From: Thermomicrobiales bacterium
GTDB lineage: Bacteria; Chloroflexota; Chloroflexia; Thermomicrobiales; UBA6265
NCBI GenBank assembly: GCA_023957115.1
Contig: JAMLHN010000010.1
Span: 38,824-102,823 of the forward strand
Direction: 5' to 3'
Length of the DNA: 64,000 bases
The translations under genes were made by a program, and so were the position numbers. The notes beneath the pieces were generated by a model. The model ran no database searches, was not told the DNA's origin, and saw only the letters and a program-made list of their open reading frames with translations. This document shows positions 43,765 to 52,387 of this stretch, piece after piece. The stretch's first letter is position 1, and each line of letters starts with the position of its first letter.

Positions 43765-44733
43765 ATGCGTCAGTTTTTTCATCGGGGCGATAAGTTCCAG
43801 CCAGTCTCCGTCGATGACGAGCGGCTCAACCAACCGCAGCTCGACGGGTTGTGGCAAAAATGCCCCAATTGCGACGAAACGCTCTACTCCCGCGAGGTCG
43901 AGCACAACCTCAACGTCTGCCCCAAATGCGACTACCACTTCCGCCTGGGCGCACGCGAGCGAATCACGCTCCTGCTCGACGAGGGGAGCTTCGATGAGTG
44001 GGATACCGACGTCCGCACCGCCGATCCTCTCGAGTTCATCGATCCATCCGGTTCCTACGCAACCAAGGTAGAGAAAACGCGAAGCAAGACCGGCGAATCC
44101 GAATCGCTCATCACCGGTATCGGAACCATCGAGGGCCGGCCGATTGCCGTTGCTGTTGCCGATTTTGGGTTCATGGGCGCCAGCATGGGATCCGTGTTTG
44201 GGGAAAAACTTACCCGCGCGGTCGAGCAGTCCGCGCAAACCGGCGTTCCGCTGCTGAGCGTCAATGCATCGGGTGGCGCCCGTATGCACGAGGGGCTCTT
44301 TTCGCTCATGCAGATGGCCAAAACCGTTGCCGCCTTCGCCCGGTTGGGTGAGGCGCGCGTACCGCATATCTCGTTGCTGGTCGATCCCTGTTACGGAGGG
44401 GTGACCGCCAGCTACGCCACCGTTGCCGATATCATCATGGCCGAACCGGGCGCGCTCATCGGGTTTGCCGGACCGCGGGTCATCGAGCAAATCACCAAGC
44501 AGAAACTACCCGACGGATTCCAGACGGCCGAATTCTTCCTCGATCACGGGATGATCGACCTCATCGTCGATCGCGCGACCCTTCGCCGCCGGCTGGCCGA
44601 CCTGCTCGATCATTACGCGCGAGCCCGTCAGGTCGACCGGGGCGAGAGCATCCCCTGGATACCAAACGCCAATGGCTCCGGCCGTGAGCTCAATGGAAAC
44701 GGCGCCGAGCGCCAGAATGGAGTCGCCCAATGA
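43765..44733 (+). CDS. accD: Acetyl-CoA carboxylase carboxyltransferase, beta subunit
   Basis: 322 residues. The N-terminal zinc finger is C-x2-C-x15-C-x2-C (CPNCDETLYSREVEH to CPKC). The carboxyltransferase core has GTIEGRPIAVAVADFGFMGA, then the oxyanion-type GGARMHEG and the GGVTASYATVADI motif. With AccA it moves the carboxyl group from biotin to acetyl-CoA to make malonyl-CoA. The stop overlaps accA by 4 bases (ATGA). The last 20 residues are Asn/Gly-rich and non-conserved. Confidence 0.97.
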   Translation: MRQFFHRGDKFQPVSVDDERLNQPQLDGLWQKCPNCDETLYSREVEHNLNVCPKCDYHFRLGARERITLLLDEGSFDEWDTDVRTADPLEFIDPSGSYATKVEKTRSKTGESESLITGIGTIEGRPIAVAVADFGFMGASMGSVFGEKLTRAVEQSAQTGVPLLSVNASGGARMHEGLFSLMQMAKTVAAFARLGEARVPHISLLVDPCYGGVTASYATVADIIMAEPGALIGFAGPRVIEQITKQKLPDGFQTAEFFLDHGMIDLIVDRATLRRRLADLLDHYARARQVDRGESIPWIPNANGSGRELNGNGAERQNGVAQ

Positions 44734-45671
44734 GGCGATCCCGTCGCGAGAAAGCTGCCGAGCCCCAGGTCGAAGCCACCGTCGAGGTGGAAGAACGCGA
44801 TCCGAACGCGCCGCTGACCGCCTGGGACCGGGTCAAGCTCGCACGTAATCCTGACCGCCCGCATACGCTGGCCTATATCGACCAGCTGATGACGGGATTC
44901 GTCGAGCTGCATGGGGATCGGCGTTTCGGTGACGACAAGGCGGTCGTTGGCGGTCTTGCCCGTTTCGATGGCAGCACCGTGGTGGTCATCGGACACCAGA
45001 AAGGTTCGGATACCCGCGAGAACCTGCGCTACAACTTCGGTATGGCCCGCCCCGAGGGCTATCGCAAAGCCGAACGGCTGATGAAGCATGCCGAGAAATT
45101 CGGTATTCCGGTCATCACCTTCATCGATACCCCCGGCGCCGAACCGGGGGTCGGATCGGAGGAGCGAGGCCAGGGAACGGCCATCGCCGAAAGCCTGCTG
45201 ACCATGGCCAGTCTCAAGACTCCGGTCATCTCCATGGTCATTGGCGAAGGTGGTTCGGGCGGCGCGCTGGCCATCGGTATGTCGGACCGAATTCTGATGT
45301 TGGAAAACGCGGTCTACGCGGTTGCCTCCCCGGAAGCCTGCGCCGCCATTCTCTGGAAAGACGCTGCCAAGGCGCCGGAGGCGGCCGAGACCATGCGGAT
45401 CACCGCCGCCGACCTTTACACGTTCGGGATCGTCGATGAGATCGTGTCCGAACCCGTTCCAGCGCACGAAGCTCCGCAAGCAACCATCTCCGCCGCCGGC
45501 GAGGCGTTGGGCCGCCAGTTCGAAGCGCTCATGCGCCTGGTCGACCAGCCCTCCGGTATCGACCGGCTCATGGAGCAACGCTACGAGAAGTACCGCCGCA
45601 TAGGTGTCTGGGAAGTCGACGTCGCGGGTGCGGCAGTCAGCAATCAGCAGCAGTCAGCAGTCAGCGATTAG
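44730..45671 (+). CDS. accA: Acetyl-CoA carboxylase carboxyltransferase, alpha subunit
   Basis: 313 residues. The AccA core is complete: LTAWDRVKLARNPDRPHTLA, FVELHGDRRFGDDKAVVGGL, the GHQKGSDTRENLRYNFGM segment, TPGAEPGVGSEERGQG and IGEGGSGGALAIGMSDRI. It forms the alpha2-beta2 carboxyltransferase with AccD. AccB and AccC are not in the window. The C-terminal residues VSNQQQSAVSD and the TAG are encoded by the heptad repeat at 45633-45677, giving a tail not seen in usual AccA. Confidence 0.97.
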   Translation: MRRSRREKAAEPQVEATVEVEERDPNAPLTAWDRVKLARNPDRPHTLAYIDQLMTGFVELHGDRRFGDDKAVVGGLARFDGSTVVVIGHQKGSDTRENLRYNFGMARPEGYRKAERLMKHAEKFGIPVITFIDTPGAEPGVGSEERGQGTAIAESLLTMASLKTPVISMVIGEGGSGGALAIGMSDRILMLENAVYAVASPEACAAILWKDAAKAPEAAETMRITAADLYTFGIVDEIVSEPVPAHEAPQATISAAGEALGRQFEALMRLVDQPSGIDRLMEQRYEKYRRIGVWEVDVAGAAVSNQQQSAVSD

Positions 45672-45677
45672 CAGGCA
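45633..45677. repeat. Heptad repeat overlapping the 3' end of accA
   Basis: GCAGTCA, GCAATCA, a GCA trinucleotide, then GCAGTCA, GCAGTCA, GCGATTA, GCAGGCA; accA ends inside the sixth unit. Confidence 0.85.
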
Positions 45678-45762
45678 ACCATCGGTAGGCAGCTTTCAGC
45701 GCGATGTAATCTCGCACAATCCACATTGGATCGCGGACCACGCACCAACAACGAATCTCGTA

Positions 45763-45790
45763 CTGCCTGCTGCCCGCCGCATGCCGCCTG
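45763..45790. repeat. Heptad repeat, CTGCCTG family
   Basis: CTGCCTG, CTGCCCG, CCGCATG, CCGCCTG in 7-bp phase. Confidence 0.75.
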
Positions 45791-45802
45791 CTGTCGTGTA
45801 GA

Positions 45803-45985
45803 GCACACCTGGGCTGTGTCTGCCGGCACTGCCTGGACCTTGCGCAACCGGCATCATGCAGGTGTTGGCAGGACGGGAGGATGTGGGCCCTCCCGGACTG
45901 CCCAAATCAGCGGACTGGCGGAGGACGCCAGGAGATACGATGAGATGAACGCCCGGGTCAATGGCCCCGGGCGTTCTCGTTTCCG
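45803..45985 (+). ncRNA. Candidate structured RNA ending in a terminator
   Basis: Four stems follow one another: TGCCGG/CCGGCA (45821-45853), GGCAG-GAC-GGGAGG paired with CCTCCC-GGA-CTGCC (45867-45902, with an internal loop), CTGGCG-GAGGA-CGCCAG (45915-45931) and a terminator GAACGCCCGGG/CCCGGGCGTTC (45947-45976) followed by TCGTTT. No reading frame explains the stretch. I tried to match SRP, 6S, RNase P, cobalamin and guanidine classes and none fits. It could be a small RNA or a leader of the next small gene. Confidence 0.4.
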
Positions 45986-46159
45986 TGTCCGATGAGGGTG
46001 TTGCAAATCAGGGAATCGTCGCAACCTGTGCTGGAGCCGACAGGTTTCGCGTGATTCAGGCGACGGACAGACGCCGTTCCCACTCGTATCGTAGAGACAT
46101 TGCAGGGGCAATGCCTCTCGAATCAGCAGAGAGATCTTCGAACGAAGCGAGATCGAGCG

Positions 46160-46351
46160 ATGTTTCAGTCTCCAGCCCTTCAACAACAACTCGCCCGCGA
46201 GATCGGAGCGTCCAAAACGGCCCATTCGATGCAGCCAGCCCCCGAGCCGGCGCCTGAACCGACCGAATCGATGCTCGATTCGCTGGTGCGGCGGCTCCGG
46301 CGGTTGATCGAAACGCGACTACTCAAGCCACTGGCCAGCGAGGCTTCCTGA
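46160..46351 (+). CDS. Possible small protein (63 aa), unknown
   Basis: ATG at 46160; upstream bases GAGATCGAGCG give only a weak ribosome site. The protein has a Gln/Ala-rich start, a Pro-Glu-rich middle (QPAPEPAPEPTES) and an amphipathic basic helix (LDSLVRRLRRLIETRLLKPL). It ends 82 bases before a strong terminator and sits between two terminators, which argues that this interval is transcribed on its own. No family is recognised. Confidence 0.35.
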   Translation: MFQSPALQQQLAREIGASKTAHSMQPAPEPAPEPTESMLDSLVRRLRRLIETRLLKPLASEAS

Positions 46352-46433
46352 CCCGCCCGCCGCCAGTGTCCGCTCCACACACTCGCCGAGCTTCCCCGGT
46401 CGTTTGCGACGAGTGTGCATTCCCCACAATGAC

Positions 46434-46470
46434 GAGGGCGGCTCCAGTACCGGAGCCGCCCTCGTTTCAT
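46434..46470 (+). terminator. Strong hairpin terminator
   Basis: GAGGGCGGCTCC pairs perfectly with GGAGCCGCCCTC around AGTACC (46434-46463), followed by GTTTCATT. It can serve the small gene on the plus strand and may also stop the minus-strand LPATG gene that ends at 46525. Confidence 0.85.
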
Positions 46471-46524
46471 TCGCGATCTTCGCGTCCCGAGCGCAGACCA
46501 CTCGTTCTCCTCGGGATTCAGGAC

Positions 46525-47187
46525 CTACCCGGTCGTTTCCTCGGTGTCCGGGGTGCGGACCTTACGCCCCGCCATGTACGCTGCCGCGCCTCCGATCGCC
46601 GCGGCGGCCACCCAGACGCCACCGTCGGAGGCCGAGCCGCTTCCAGTCGCTGGCAAGACATCGATCGGCGTTTCGCAGCAGTCGCTTGAGCAGGTGCCGT
46701 CGTTGCAGCAACACTGACCGTCTTCGCAACCGGCGATCTCACAGACGAGGTCGCATTGACCTTCGAAACAGGTGGTCCCTTCCGGACAGCGGGCATTCGG
46801 ATCTTCATCGTCGATGCAGCACTCGATGGCCGCACAGACACCGCCGCAGCAGATCTCGTCTTCCGCGCACTCGTCATCGTTGCCGCAGCCGAGTACGATC
46901 GGATCGCAGACGCCCTCGAAACAACTCGTTCCTTCCGGGCAACGTGCGTTGGGATCTACATCATCGATACAACACTCGATGGCACGGCAGAACCCCGCGC
47001 AACAGATCTCGTCCTCGAGACAATCGGTATCGGCCGTGCAGGCATCCTGCGCCAATGCGCCGTAGGCCGGTCGGCCGGCAACGGCAATACCGCCGACCAC
47101 CCCACCGAACAATCCCTTGATGACGGTGCGTCGTGATTTTCCTGCCGCAAGAGAGCGGGTCAGGTCGTCGAATTTCCGAGTATCCAC
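46525..47187 (-). CDS. Exported Cys-rich duplicated protein with LPATG anchor
   Basis: 220 residues. A Tat-type signal is present (SRRTVIKGLFGGVVGGIAVA). Two tandem copies of a ~45-residue Cys module follow (about 52-95 and 102-145), each with DEICC, a Cys pair in IECCIDD, NARCPEGT and CFEGxCD. A shorter CCCNDGTCSSDCC segment comes next, then VLPATGSG, a hydrophobic segment (VWVAAAAIGGAAAYMAG) and a basic RKVR tail. Architecture equals that of the protein at 38378-39256. Cell-surface display through a sortase is inferred. Confidence 0.75.
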   Translation of the reverse strand: MDTRKFDDLTRSLAAGKSRRTVIKGLFGGVVGGIAVAGRPAYGALAQDACTADTDCLEDEICCAGFCRAIECCIDDVDPNARCPEGTSCFEGVCDPIVLGCGNDDECAEDEICCGGVCAAIECCIDDEDPNARCPEGTTCFEGQCDLVCEIAGCEDGQCCCNDGTCSSDCCETPIDVLPATGSGSASDGGVWVAAAAIGGAAAYMAGRKVRTPDTEETTG

Positions 47188-47277
47188 AGTGAGCCCTCTC
47201 CTAAGAACTTCCGTACGGACCCCAAATGCGGTTCCGCATGACAGTACATACGCCCCAACGTGTGACGCGGTTTCGGG

Positions 47278-47571
47278 CTACACCTGATCGACTTCGATCT
47301 GTTCCCAGTCGATTTCTCCCTCGACATGCTGCAGAAACCGCGCCGCCCAAGGGTCTTCGCTCAACTGATGCAGGTAGGCGTGAAACGCTTCTTCGTCCGG
47401 CAACAGCACGATGATGACGATCTCATTTGGCTCGTCATGCACATGTCCAATGTAGCTGATAAGCGAGCTGGGATAGGTTTTTCGTACGTCGCGGGTCCAC
47501 TCCTCGAGCAAGACCTCGAGTCCCGGTTGCCCGTCTGCGATCAACGTTGCATGACCAATCGCGCCGACCAT
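47278..47571 (-). CDS. ABM-like dimeric alpha-beta barrel protein
   Basis: 97 residues from the ATG at 47571 (AAGGAG upstream); an ATG at 47592 is an alternative. The pattern ATLIADGQPGLEVLLEEWTR, then SSLISYIGHVHDEPNEIVII and DEEAFHAYLHQLSEDPWAAR fits the antibiotic-biosynthesis-monooxygenase-like ferredoxin fold. Catalytic residues cannot be named. It ends 90 bases from the LPATG gene and is preceded by the SagB-type gene on the same strand (80 bases). Confidence 0.6.
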   Translation of the reverse strand: MVGAIGHATLIADGQPGLEVLLEEWTRDVRKTYPSSLISYIGHVHDEPNEIVIIVLLPDEEAFHAYLHQLSEDPWAARFLQHVEGEIDWEQIEVDQV

Positions 47572-47651
47572 TCGATCGCTGCTCCTTCTCATCCCTGAGG
47601 CTCTTGTCAACGGTCACTGCGGGGATCGCGAGTATAGCAGTGCGGATTGGC

Positions 47652-49295
47652 TCAGGCGCGTTTGTCGTCGAGGAACCGCAGCGCCTCGGCGTTTTCCCGA
47701 CCGCTCGCCTTGCGTTTGACACCGAAGACTGCCACGAAGAGGTAGTCCTTGCCGGCGGCGTGCGGCGAGAAAAAGGCGGTCAGCTCGTCGTCGGGACTGC
47801 CAGATCCGACCGCGCCCAATCCCAGGGCATGGGCCGCCAATTGCATGCGGCTTCCAAACACGGCCGCTTCGAACAACGCCAAGCGATATCCACGGTCGCC
47901 GTACCGCGCAAAGATATCGTCCAGGTTGGCCATGGTGAACATGACCACCTGCGCATCGGCCGCGTATTGCTGATTCATCCCCAGGCGCCGCGCAGTCTCG
48001 CGCAGATTCCCGGACTCGATGAGGGTCAGTGCGTTCTGGGTACGGTCGTAGAAATACGCGCCCGGTTCCAGCTCTTCGACGTTGTTGACGATGAGATAGA
48101 CGTCCGCCGATGGAAAAGGAACGTCCAAGGGCGGAGCGCCATTGGCCGCAGTCAGGACGGTCGAAAAGTCCACGAACGAAACGGGGGCATCCGGGTTGTA
48201 ATGCCGGTTGGAGCGGCGCCGCTCGATGACCTCTTCGATCGAGCGATCGCTCGTGCTCTGGGGACGCAAGGGGATCGTCGGCCCGGCAGGTGGAGCGGTT
48301 GGCATAGGAAGCGAGCCAGTCGAGGCCTGAACGCGCCATGTCGCGGCGGCATCACCGGTTGGGAGCGAGGTGCCCCGGTAGGCGGCTTCGATCACTGGGA
48401 ACTTCGGGCTGTCCGCGGCCGCCGGTGTCTGCTCGAATGAGATTGGGGTGACCGGCGGGGAGGCAGGATGCGGCTCGGTCGTACGGCCGAGGGCCATCAT
48501 ACCGGCGACCAGCTCATCACGGCCGTCGACTCCTAACAATTGCTCGATTTCGGAATCGGCAAAGCCAAAGACGACCTCGGTGGGAACCTCGGCGCTGGCG
48601 GCCATCGCCAGCGTGTTGGTCAGCATGGTCCCCATGTCCCAGTAGACCTGCCGGTAACTGTGATCGAGATAACGCCAGGCATTCCGCCAGATCTGACTGG
48701 TGACGATCAGGATGGCAGGCGCGGAAGCGATGGCTGGGTCGTTGCCGGTGGCCTGGGCAACATATGCTCGGTAATCCCCGGTGCGCAGCACGCTGAGCGT
48801 ATCGTCGTGAGCCCCGTAATGGTAGACCCCGGCGCTGAGACCAGGCACGCCCCCGGTGACCAGATAGAGCTCGAGGTGATACCGGGCGCCGGTTTGCCCG
48901 GCCGCGCGATAGGCGATCTCCTTGCCCGTGCGAGGATGTGTCCCCACCTTGAGAATGCCGTTGGACCGCTGGAGGAGTCGAGCAAGGACCGCAAGATCGG
49001 GGATCGCGACACCGTCAGGTTGTCGCCCCTCGGCGGTCAGGGTTTCGAGCGCCGTGATGGACGAGACGATCGGTTCCTTTGGAAGCGGCAGCGTTTCGAC
49101 GCCCTGAACGATCTTGAACCGGCCCGGGTCGTTGGCCGGATCCTGCTCGCCCAGTGCGGGGAACGCCTCGGGCGGCGTCCCGGCCACGATATCCTCGGTT
49201 CCATCGGGCTTGGTCACGAACCGATATTTGGTGCGGTCGTTGTACGCCCGCGCGGCTTGCCCGGGTCGGGAGTTTTCGTTCGACGTCGACATCAT
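47652..49295 (-). CDS. Double SagB/nitroreductase-type FMN oxidoreductase
   Basis: 547 residues from the ATG at 49295, with GAGG about 7 bases upstream. Two nitroreductase halves are fused. The first (about 60-270) has SAGVYHYGAHDDTLSVLRTG and WRYLDHSYRQVYWDMGTMLT. The second (about 350-545) has the FMN-site IEERRRSNRHY-like segment (VIERRRSNRHYNPDAPVS) and GDRGYRLALFEAAVFGSRMQ. SagB enzymes oxidise azolines to azoles in TOMM peptide maturation, but no YcaO, SagC or precursor gene is nearby. A stand-alone oxidoreductase role is as likely. Confidence 0.85.
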   Translation of the reverse strand: MMSTSNENSRPGQAARAYNDRTKYRFVTKPDGTEDIVAGTPPEAFPALGEQDPANDPGRFKIVQGVETLPLPKEPIVSSITALETLTAEGRQPDGVAIPDLAVLARLLQRSNGILKVGTHPRTGKEIAYRAAGQTGARYHLELYLVTGGVPGLSAGVYHYGAHDDTLSVLRTGDYRAYVAQATGNDPAIASAPAILIVTSQIWRNAWRYLDHSYRQVYWDMGTMLTNTLAMAASAEVPTEVVFGFADSEIEQLLGVDGRDELVAGMMALGRTTEPHPASPPVTPISFEQTPAAADSPKFPVIEAAYRGTSLPTGDAAATWRVQASTGSLPMPTAPPAGPTIPLRPQSTSDRSIEEVIERRRSNRHYNPDAPVSFVDFSTVLTAANGAPPLDVPFPSADVYLIVNNVEELEPGAYFYDRTQNALTLIESGNLRETARRLGMNQQYAADAQVVMFTMANLDDIFARYGDRGYRLALFEAAVFGSRMQLAAHALGLGAVGSGSPDDELTAFFSPHAAGKDYLFVAVFGVKRKASGRENAEALRFLDDKRA

Positions 49296-49447
49296 GTCGT
49301 TTCCTCGCTTCTTACTCAACGTTCGCGTTGGTTGTATTGTGACCCGCTGGCGATCGCAGGTGGAGAGGTCCTTCCAATTGCGCAGTATGATGCGGAATTG
49401 TTCGATGGAAATCGTAATGAACTGATTCCGATTGGAGAGTGAGACGT

Positions 49448-50236
49448 ATGGACAGCAATATGGAACTTCCCGAATATGTCAAAGGAAACCGGGCAGCCTG
49501 GGATCAGATGGCGGCGGACTATGTGGCAGCCGGGGAGCGGGCCTGGGCGACCGATGAGGTGACCTGGGGGATCTTTTCAGCTCCGGAATCGGAATGGCAT
49601 CTGCTCCCCGATGATCTGGATGGCAAGGACACCATCGAGCTGGGGTGTGGAACGGCCTATGTCTCGTCATGGCTGGCGAAACGCGGCGCGAAGCCGGTGG
49701 GAATCGACAATTCCCCGAATCAGCTCGAGACGGCGCGTCGCCTGCAACACGAGCACGGTATCGAGTTCCCGCTTCTTTTGGGAAATGCGGAAGACGTTCC
49801 CTACCCAGACGAGTCGTTCGACTACGCGGTCAGCGAATACGGCGCGGCGATCTGGTGCGACCCTTATAAATGGATTCCCGAAGCTGCGCGCTTGTTGCGT
49901 CCCGGGGGAGAGTTGATGTTCCTGGGGAACAGCGTGCAGTTGATGATCTGTACACCGGATGAGGCAGAAGGCGTGGTTGAAGAGACGCCGGTTACCACCA
50001 CGCTGGAGCGACCATTGTTCGGTATGCACTGGATGACCTGGAACGACGGCTCAACCGAGTTCCATATTTCGCATGGCGAGCGTATCCGGCTGTTGCGCGA
50101 ATGCGGGTTCGAGGTGCTCGATCTGGTGGAGATCCGGCCGCAGGAAGGCGCCACGACGACCTATCCGTATGTCTCGCTCGAATGGGCGCGGCAATGGCCG
50201 GTCGAAGAAGTCTGGAAAGCACGCAAACGTTCGTAA
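49448..50236 (+). CDS. Class I SAM-dependent methyltransferase
   Basis: 262 residues from the ATG at 49448. Motif I is TIELGCGTAYVSSWLAKRGA, the acidic loop is VGIDNSPNQL, motif II is NAEDVPYPDESFDYAVSEYG and motif III is AARLLRPGGELMFLG. The substrate is unknown. It is divergent from the SagB-type gene and 67 bases upstream of the ABC exporter gene. Confidence 0.88.
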   Translation: MDSNMELPEYVKGNRAAWDQMAADYVAAGERAWATDEVTWGIFSAPESEWHLLPDDLDGKDTIELGCGTAYVSSWLAKRGAKPVGIDNSPNQLETARRLQHEHGIEFPLLLGNAEDVPYPDESFDYAVSEYGAAIWCDPYKWIPEAARLLRPGGELMFLGNSVQLMICTPDEAEGVVEETPVTTTLERPLFGMHWMTWNDGSTEFHISHGERIRLLRECGFEVLDLVEIRPQEGATTTYPYVSLEWARQWPVEEVWKARKRS

Positions 50237-50303
50237 CGAACCGGATGCGCTCGCATACTATTGCCGCAAGAGGTACTGAGACCACGACGGATGCTGACCG
50301 GGC

Positions 50304-52222
50304 ATGACTGAGCCACGCGAACGACCGCAACCACCAAACGCGGAGTTTCCGGACGGTGCGGTCGGCATTCTCGGTGGACGGCAGCTCGGCGGCTTGAAGC
50401 TGCCGGATGCGGATTCGTTCGAGCGCAATGTGCTCGGAACGGTGCGCTCCATTCGCCGGGTCTTTGCGCTCGTGTGGGAGACCAGCAAGCTCTTCACCCT
50501 GGTCGTCTTTTTCACCACGCTCATCCTGGCAGTCATTCCCGCGGCTCAGATCTGGGTGGCCGGCGAGCTGATCGATACCGTCGCCGATGCCATCGCCGCC
50601 GGTGGGGGTGATTCCTTCGAACGGGATGTCATCATCCTGGCCATCGTTCAGCTCGTGCTTTTTCTGCTTGGCAATGTGCTGCGGTCCGCCTCGTCGTTGA
50701 GCCAGGTACTCCTGGGCGAGCGGCTGCGCTATCACGTGCAGCAGGTCATCATGCGGCACGCGAACTCGCTCGATCTGGCCGATTTCGAAGATTCCTTCTA
50801 TTACGACCAGCTCCAGCAAGCCCAGCGCGAAGCGGGCAACCGGCCGCTCGGTATGGTCACCAGCGTGTTCGGGCTGGTGCAATCGGTCATCACGTTCATC
50901 ACCATGGCCGGTTTGTTGTTACAGCTCGAGTGGTGGATCGCCGTGGTAGTGTTGCTCTCCCCCATTCCCGCATTTCTTTCCGGCGCGAACTATTCCATGC
51001 GTGGATTCCGGCAGGCGATGCGGCAATCGCCCGCCCGACGATTGATGGACTACCTCCGCTCGTTGCTGACCACCGACAGTTACAACAAGGAGATCAAGGT
51101 CTTCGGGCTGGGTGATTACTTCGTGCAGCGCTATGCCGCCGTGGCCGATGAGGCATACCAGGAAACGCGCGATCTGGCGGTGAAACGTCAGCTTGCTGCA
51201 ACGATCTGGGGGGCGATTCCCGTCATCGCTACCTCGGGCACCTTCCTCTATGTGGCGCTCCAGGCAGTGCGCGGGTTCGTTTCCCTGGGGGCGTTGTCGG
51301 TCTATACCCAGGCGGCGCAACAGGGGCAGGGTGCATTCCAGGGGATCCTCAACGGGGTCCAGTCGATCTATGAGAACAGTCTCTATCTCTCGACGCTGGA
51401 GGACTTACTGGAACGTGCACCGGCGATTGCCGCTCCCGCCGATCCGGTTCCGGTGAACCGGCCGTTTACGACCGGGGTCGAGTTCCAGGGGACGTGACCT
51501 TTACCTATCCGGGCAAGACCGAGCCAGCTGTTTCCAATCTCAGCTTCGAAATCAGATTAGGCGAAACGGTGGCGCTGGTGGGTCGGAATGGTTCGGGGAA
51601 ATCGACCATCGTGAAGCTGCTGGCGCGTCTCTACGATCCGTCCTCCGGGCAAGTCATCGTGGATGGGCACGATCTCCGCTGGTACGACCCGCAGGATCTC
51701 TGGAAAGAGTATTCGGTGATGTTCCAGGACTTCGTCGAATACCAATTGACTGCTGGCGAGAATATCGGTGTTGGCAATTTGGAGGAAATCACCGACGAGC
51801 TCGTCATCGAGGATGCCGCGCAACGGGCCGGTGCGGACCGGCTGATCGAATCGTTCCCGGAGGAGTACGACACGATTCTGGGCAAATGGTTCGAAGGCGG
51901 CACCAACCTCTCGGGCGGTGAGTGGCAGCGGATTGCACTGGCGCGCGCGTTCATGCGCGATGCGCAGATCCTGATCCTGGACGAACCGACCGCCGCGCTG
52001 GACCCACAAGCAGAGTTCGATCTGTTCAAGCGGTTGACCGCGCTCTCCGAAGGGAAGATGACCCTCTTCATCTCCCACCGATTCAGCACCACCCGCTACG
52101 CCGATCGGATCCTGGTGCTGGATGGCGGGCGCCTGATCGAGTCCGGCACACATGACGAGCTGATGGCGCTCGATGGAGTCTATGCCGAGCTCTTCGATCT
52201 CCAGGCAGCAAGCTACCGGTAG
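50304..52222 (+). pseudogene. ABC exporter (fused membrane and ATPase domains), one frame break
   Basis: The membrane part (50304 to about 51488) has six helices and ends at TGVEFQ. The ATPase part reads from about 51491 (DVTFTYPG) to 52222 with Walker A LVGRNGSGKST, Q-loop MFQDFVEYQLTAGEN, signature NLSGGEWQR, Walker B ILILDEPTAALD and H-loop FISHR. The frames join at CAGGGGACG: one extra G in that run would restore Q-G-D-V-T-F. As written the first frame stops at 51495-51497 and the second could begin at the GTG 51494. Homopolymer error is likely; restored length is about 640 residues, normal for a homodimeric type IV exporter. Confidence 0.85.
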
Positions 52223-52229
52223 AGATTGA

Positions 52230-52257
52230 GGAGTTAGGAGTTGGGATTTAGGAGTTA
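52230..52257. repeat. Heptad repeat, GGAGTTA family
   Basis: GGAGTTA, GGAGTTG, GGATTTA, GGAGTTA, 8 bases after the exporter stop. Confidence 0.85.
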
Positions 52258-52352
52258 GGAAATGCCGTCGTTTCTGACTCCTCGTCAGCCCCGGGGGGAT
52301 TCATTCCCGGTCGAGACATGGAGATGGAGTTGAGAGTTCGGAAATGCATTCG

Positions 52353-52387
52353 TTCCTAACTCCCAGATCCTAACTCCCAACTCCTCT
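52353..52387. repeat. Heptad repeat overlapping the 3' end of the PaiB-like gene
   Basis: TTCCTAA, CTCCCAG, ATCCTAA, CTCCCAA, CTCCTCT; it supplies the stop and last codons of the minus-strand gene and faces the array at 52230 in inverted orientation. Confidence 0.85.

Noticed and set aside
45803..45985. Assignment of the structured region to SRP RNA, 6S RNA, RNase P, cobalamin or guanidine riboswitch
   Set aside because: The conserved sequence blocks of these classes are absent; only the generic stems and terminator can be supported.
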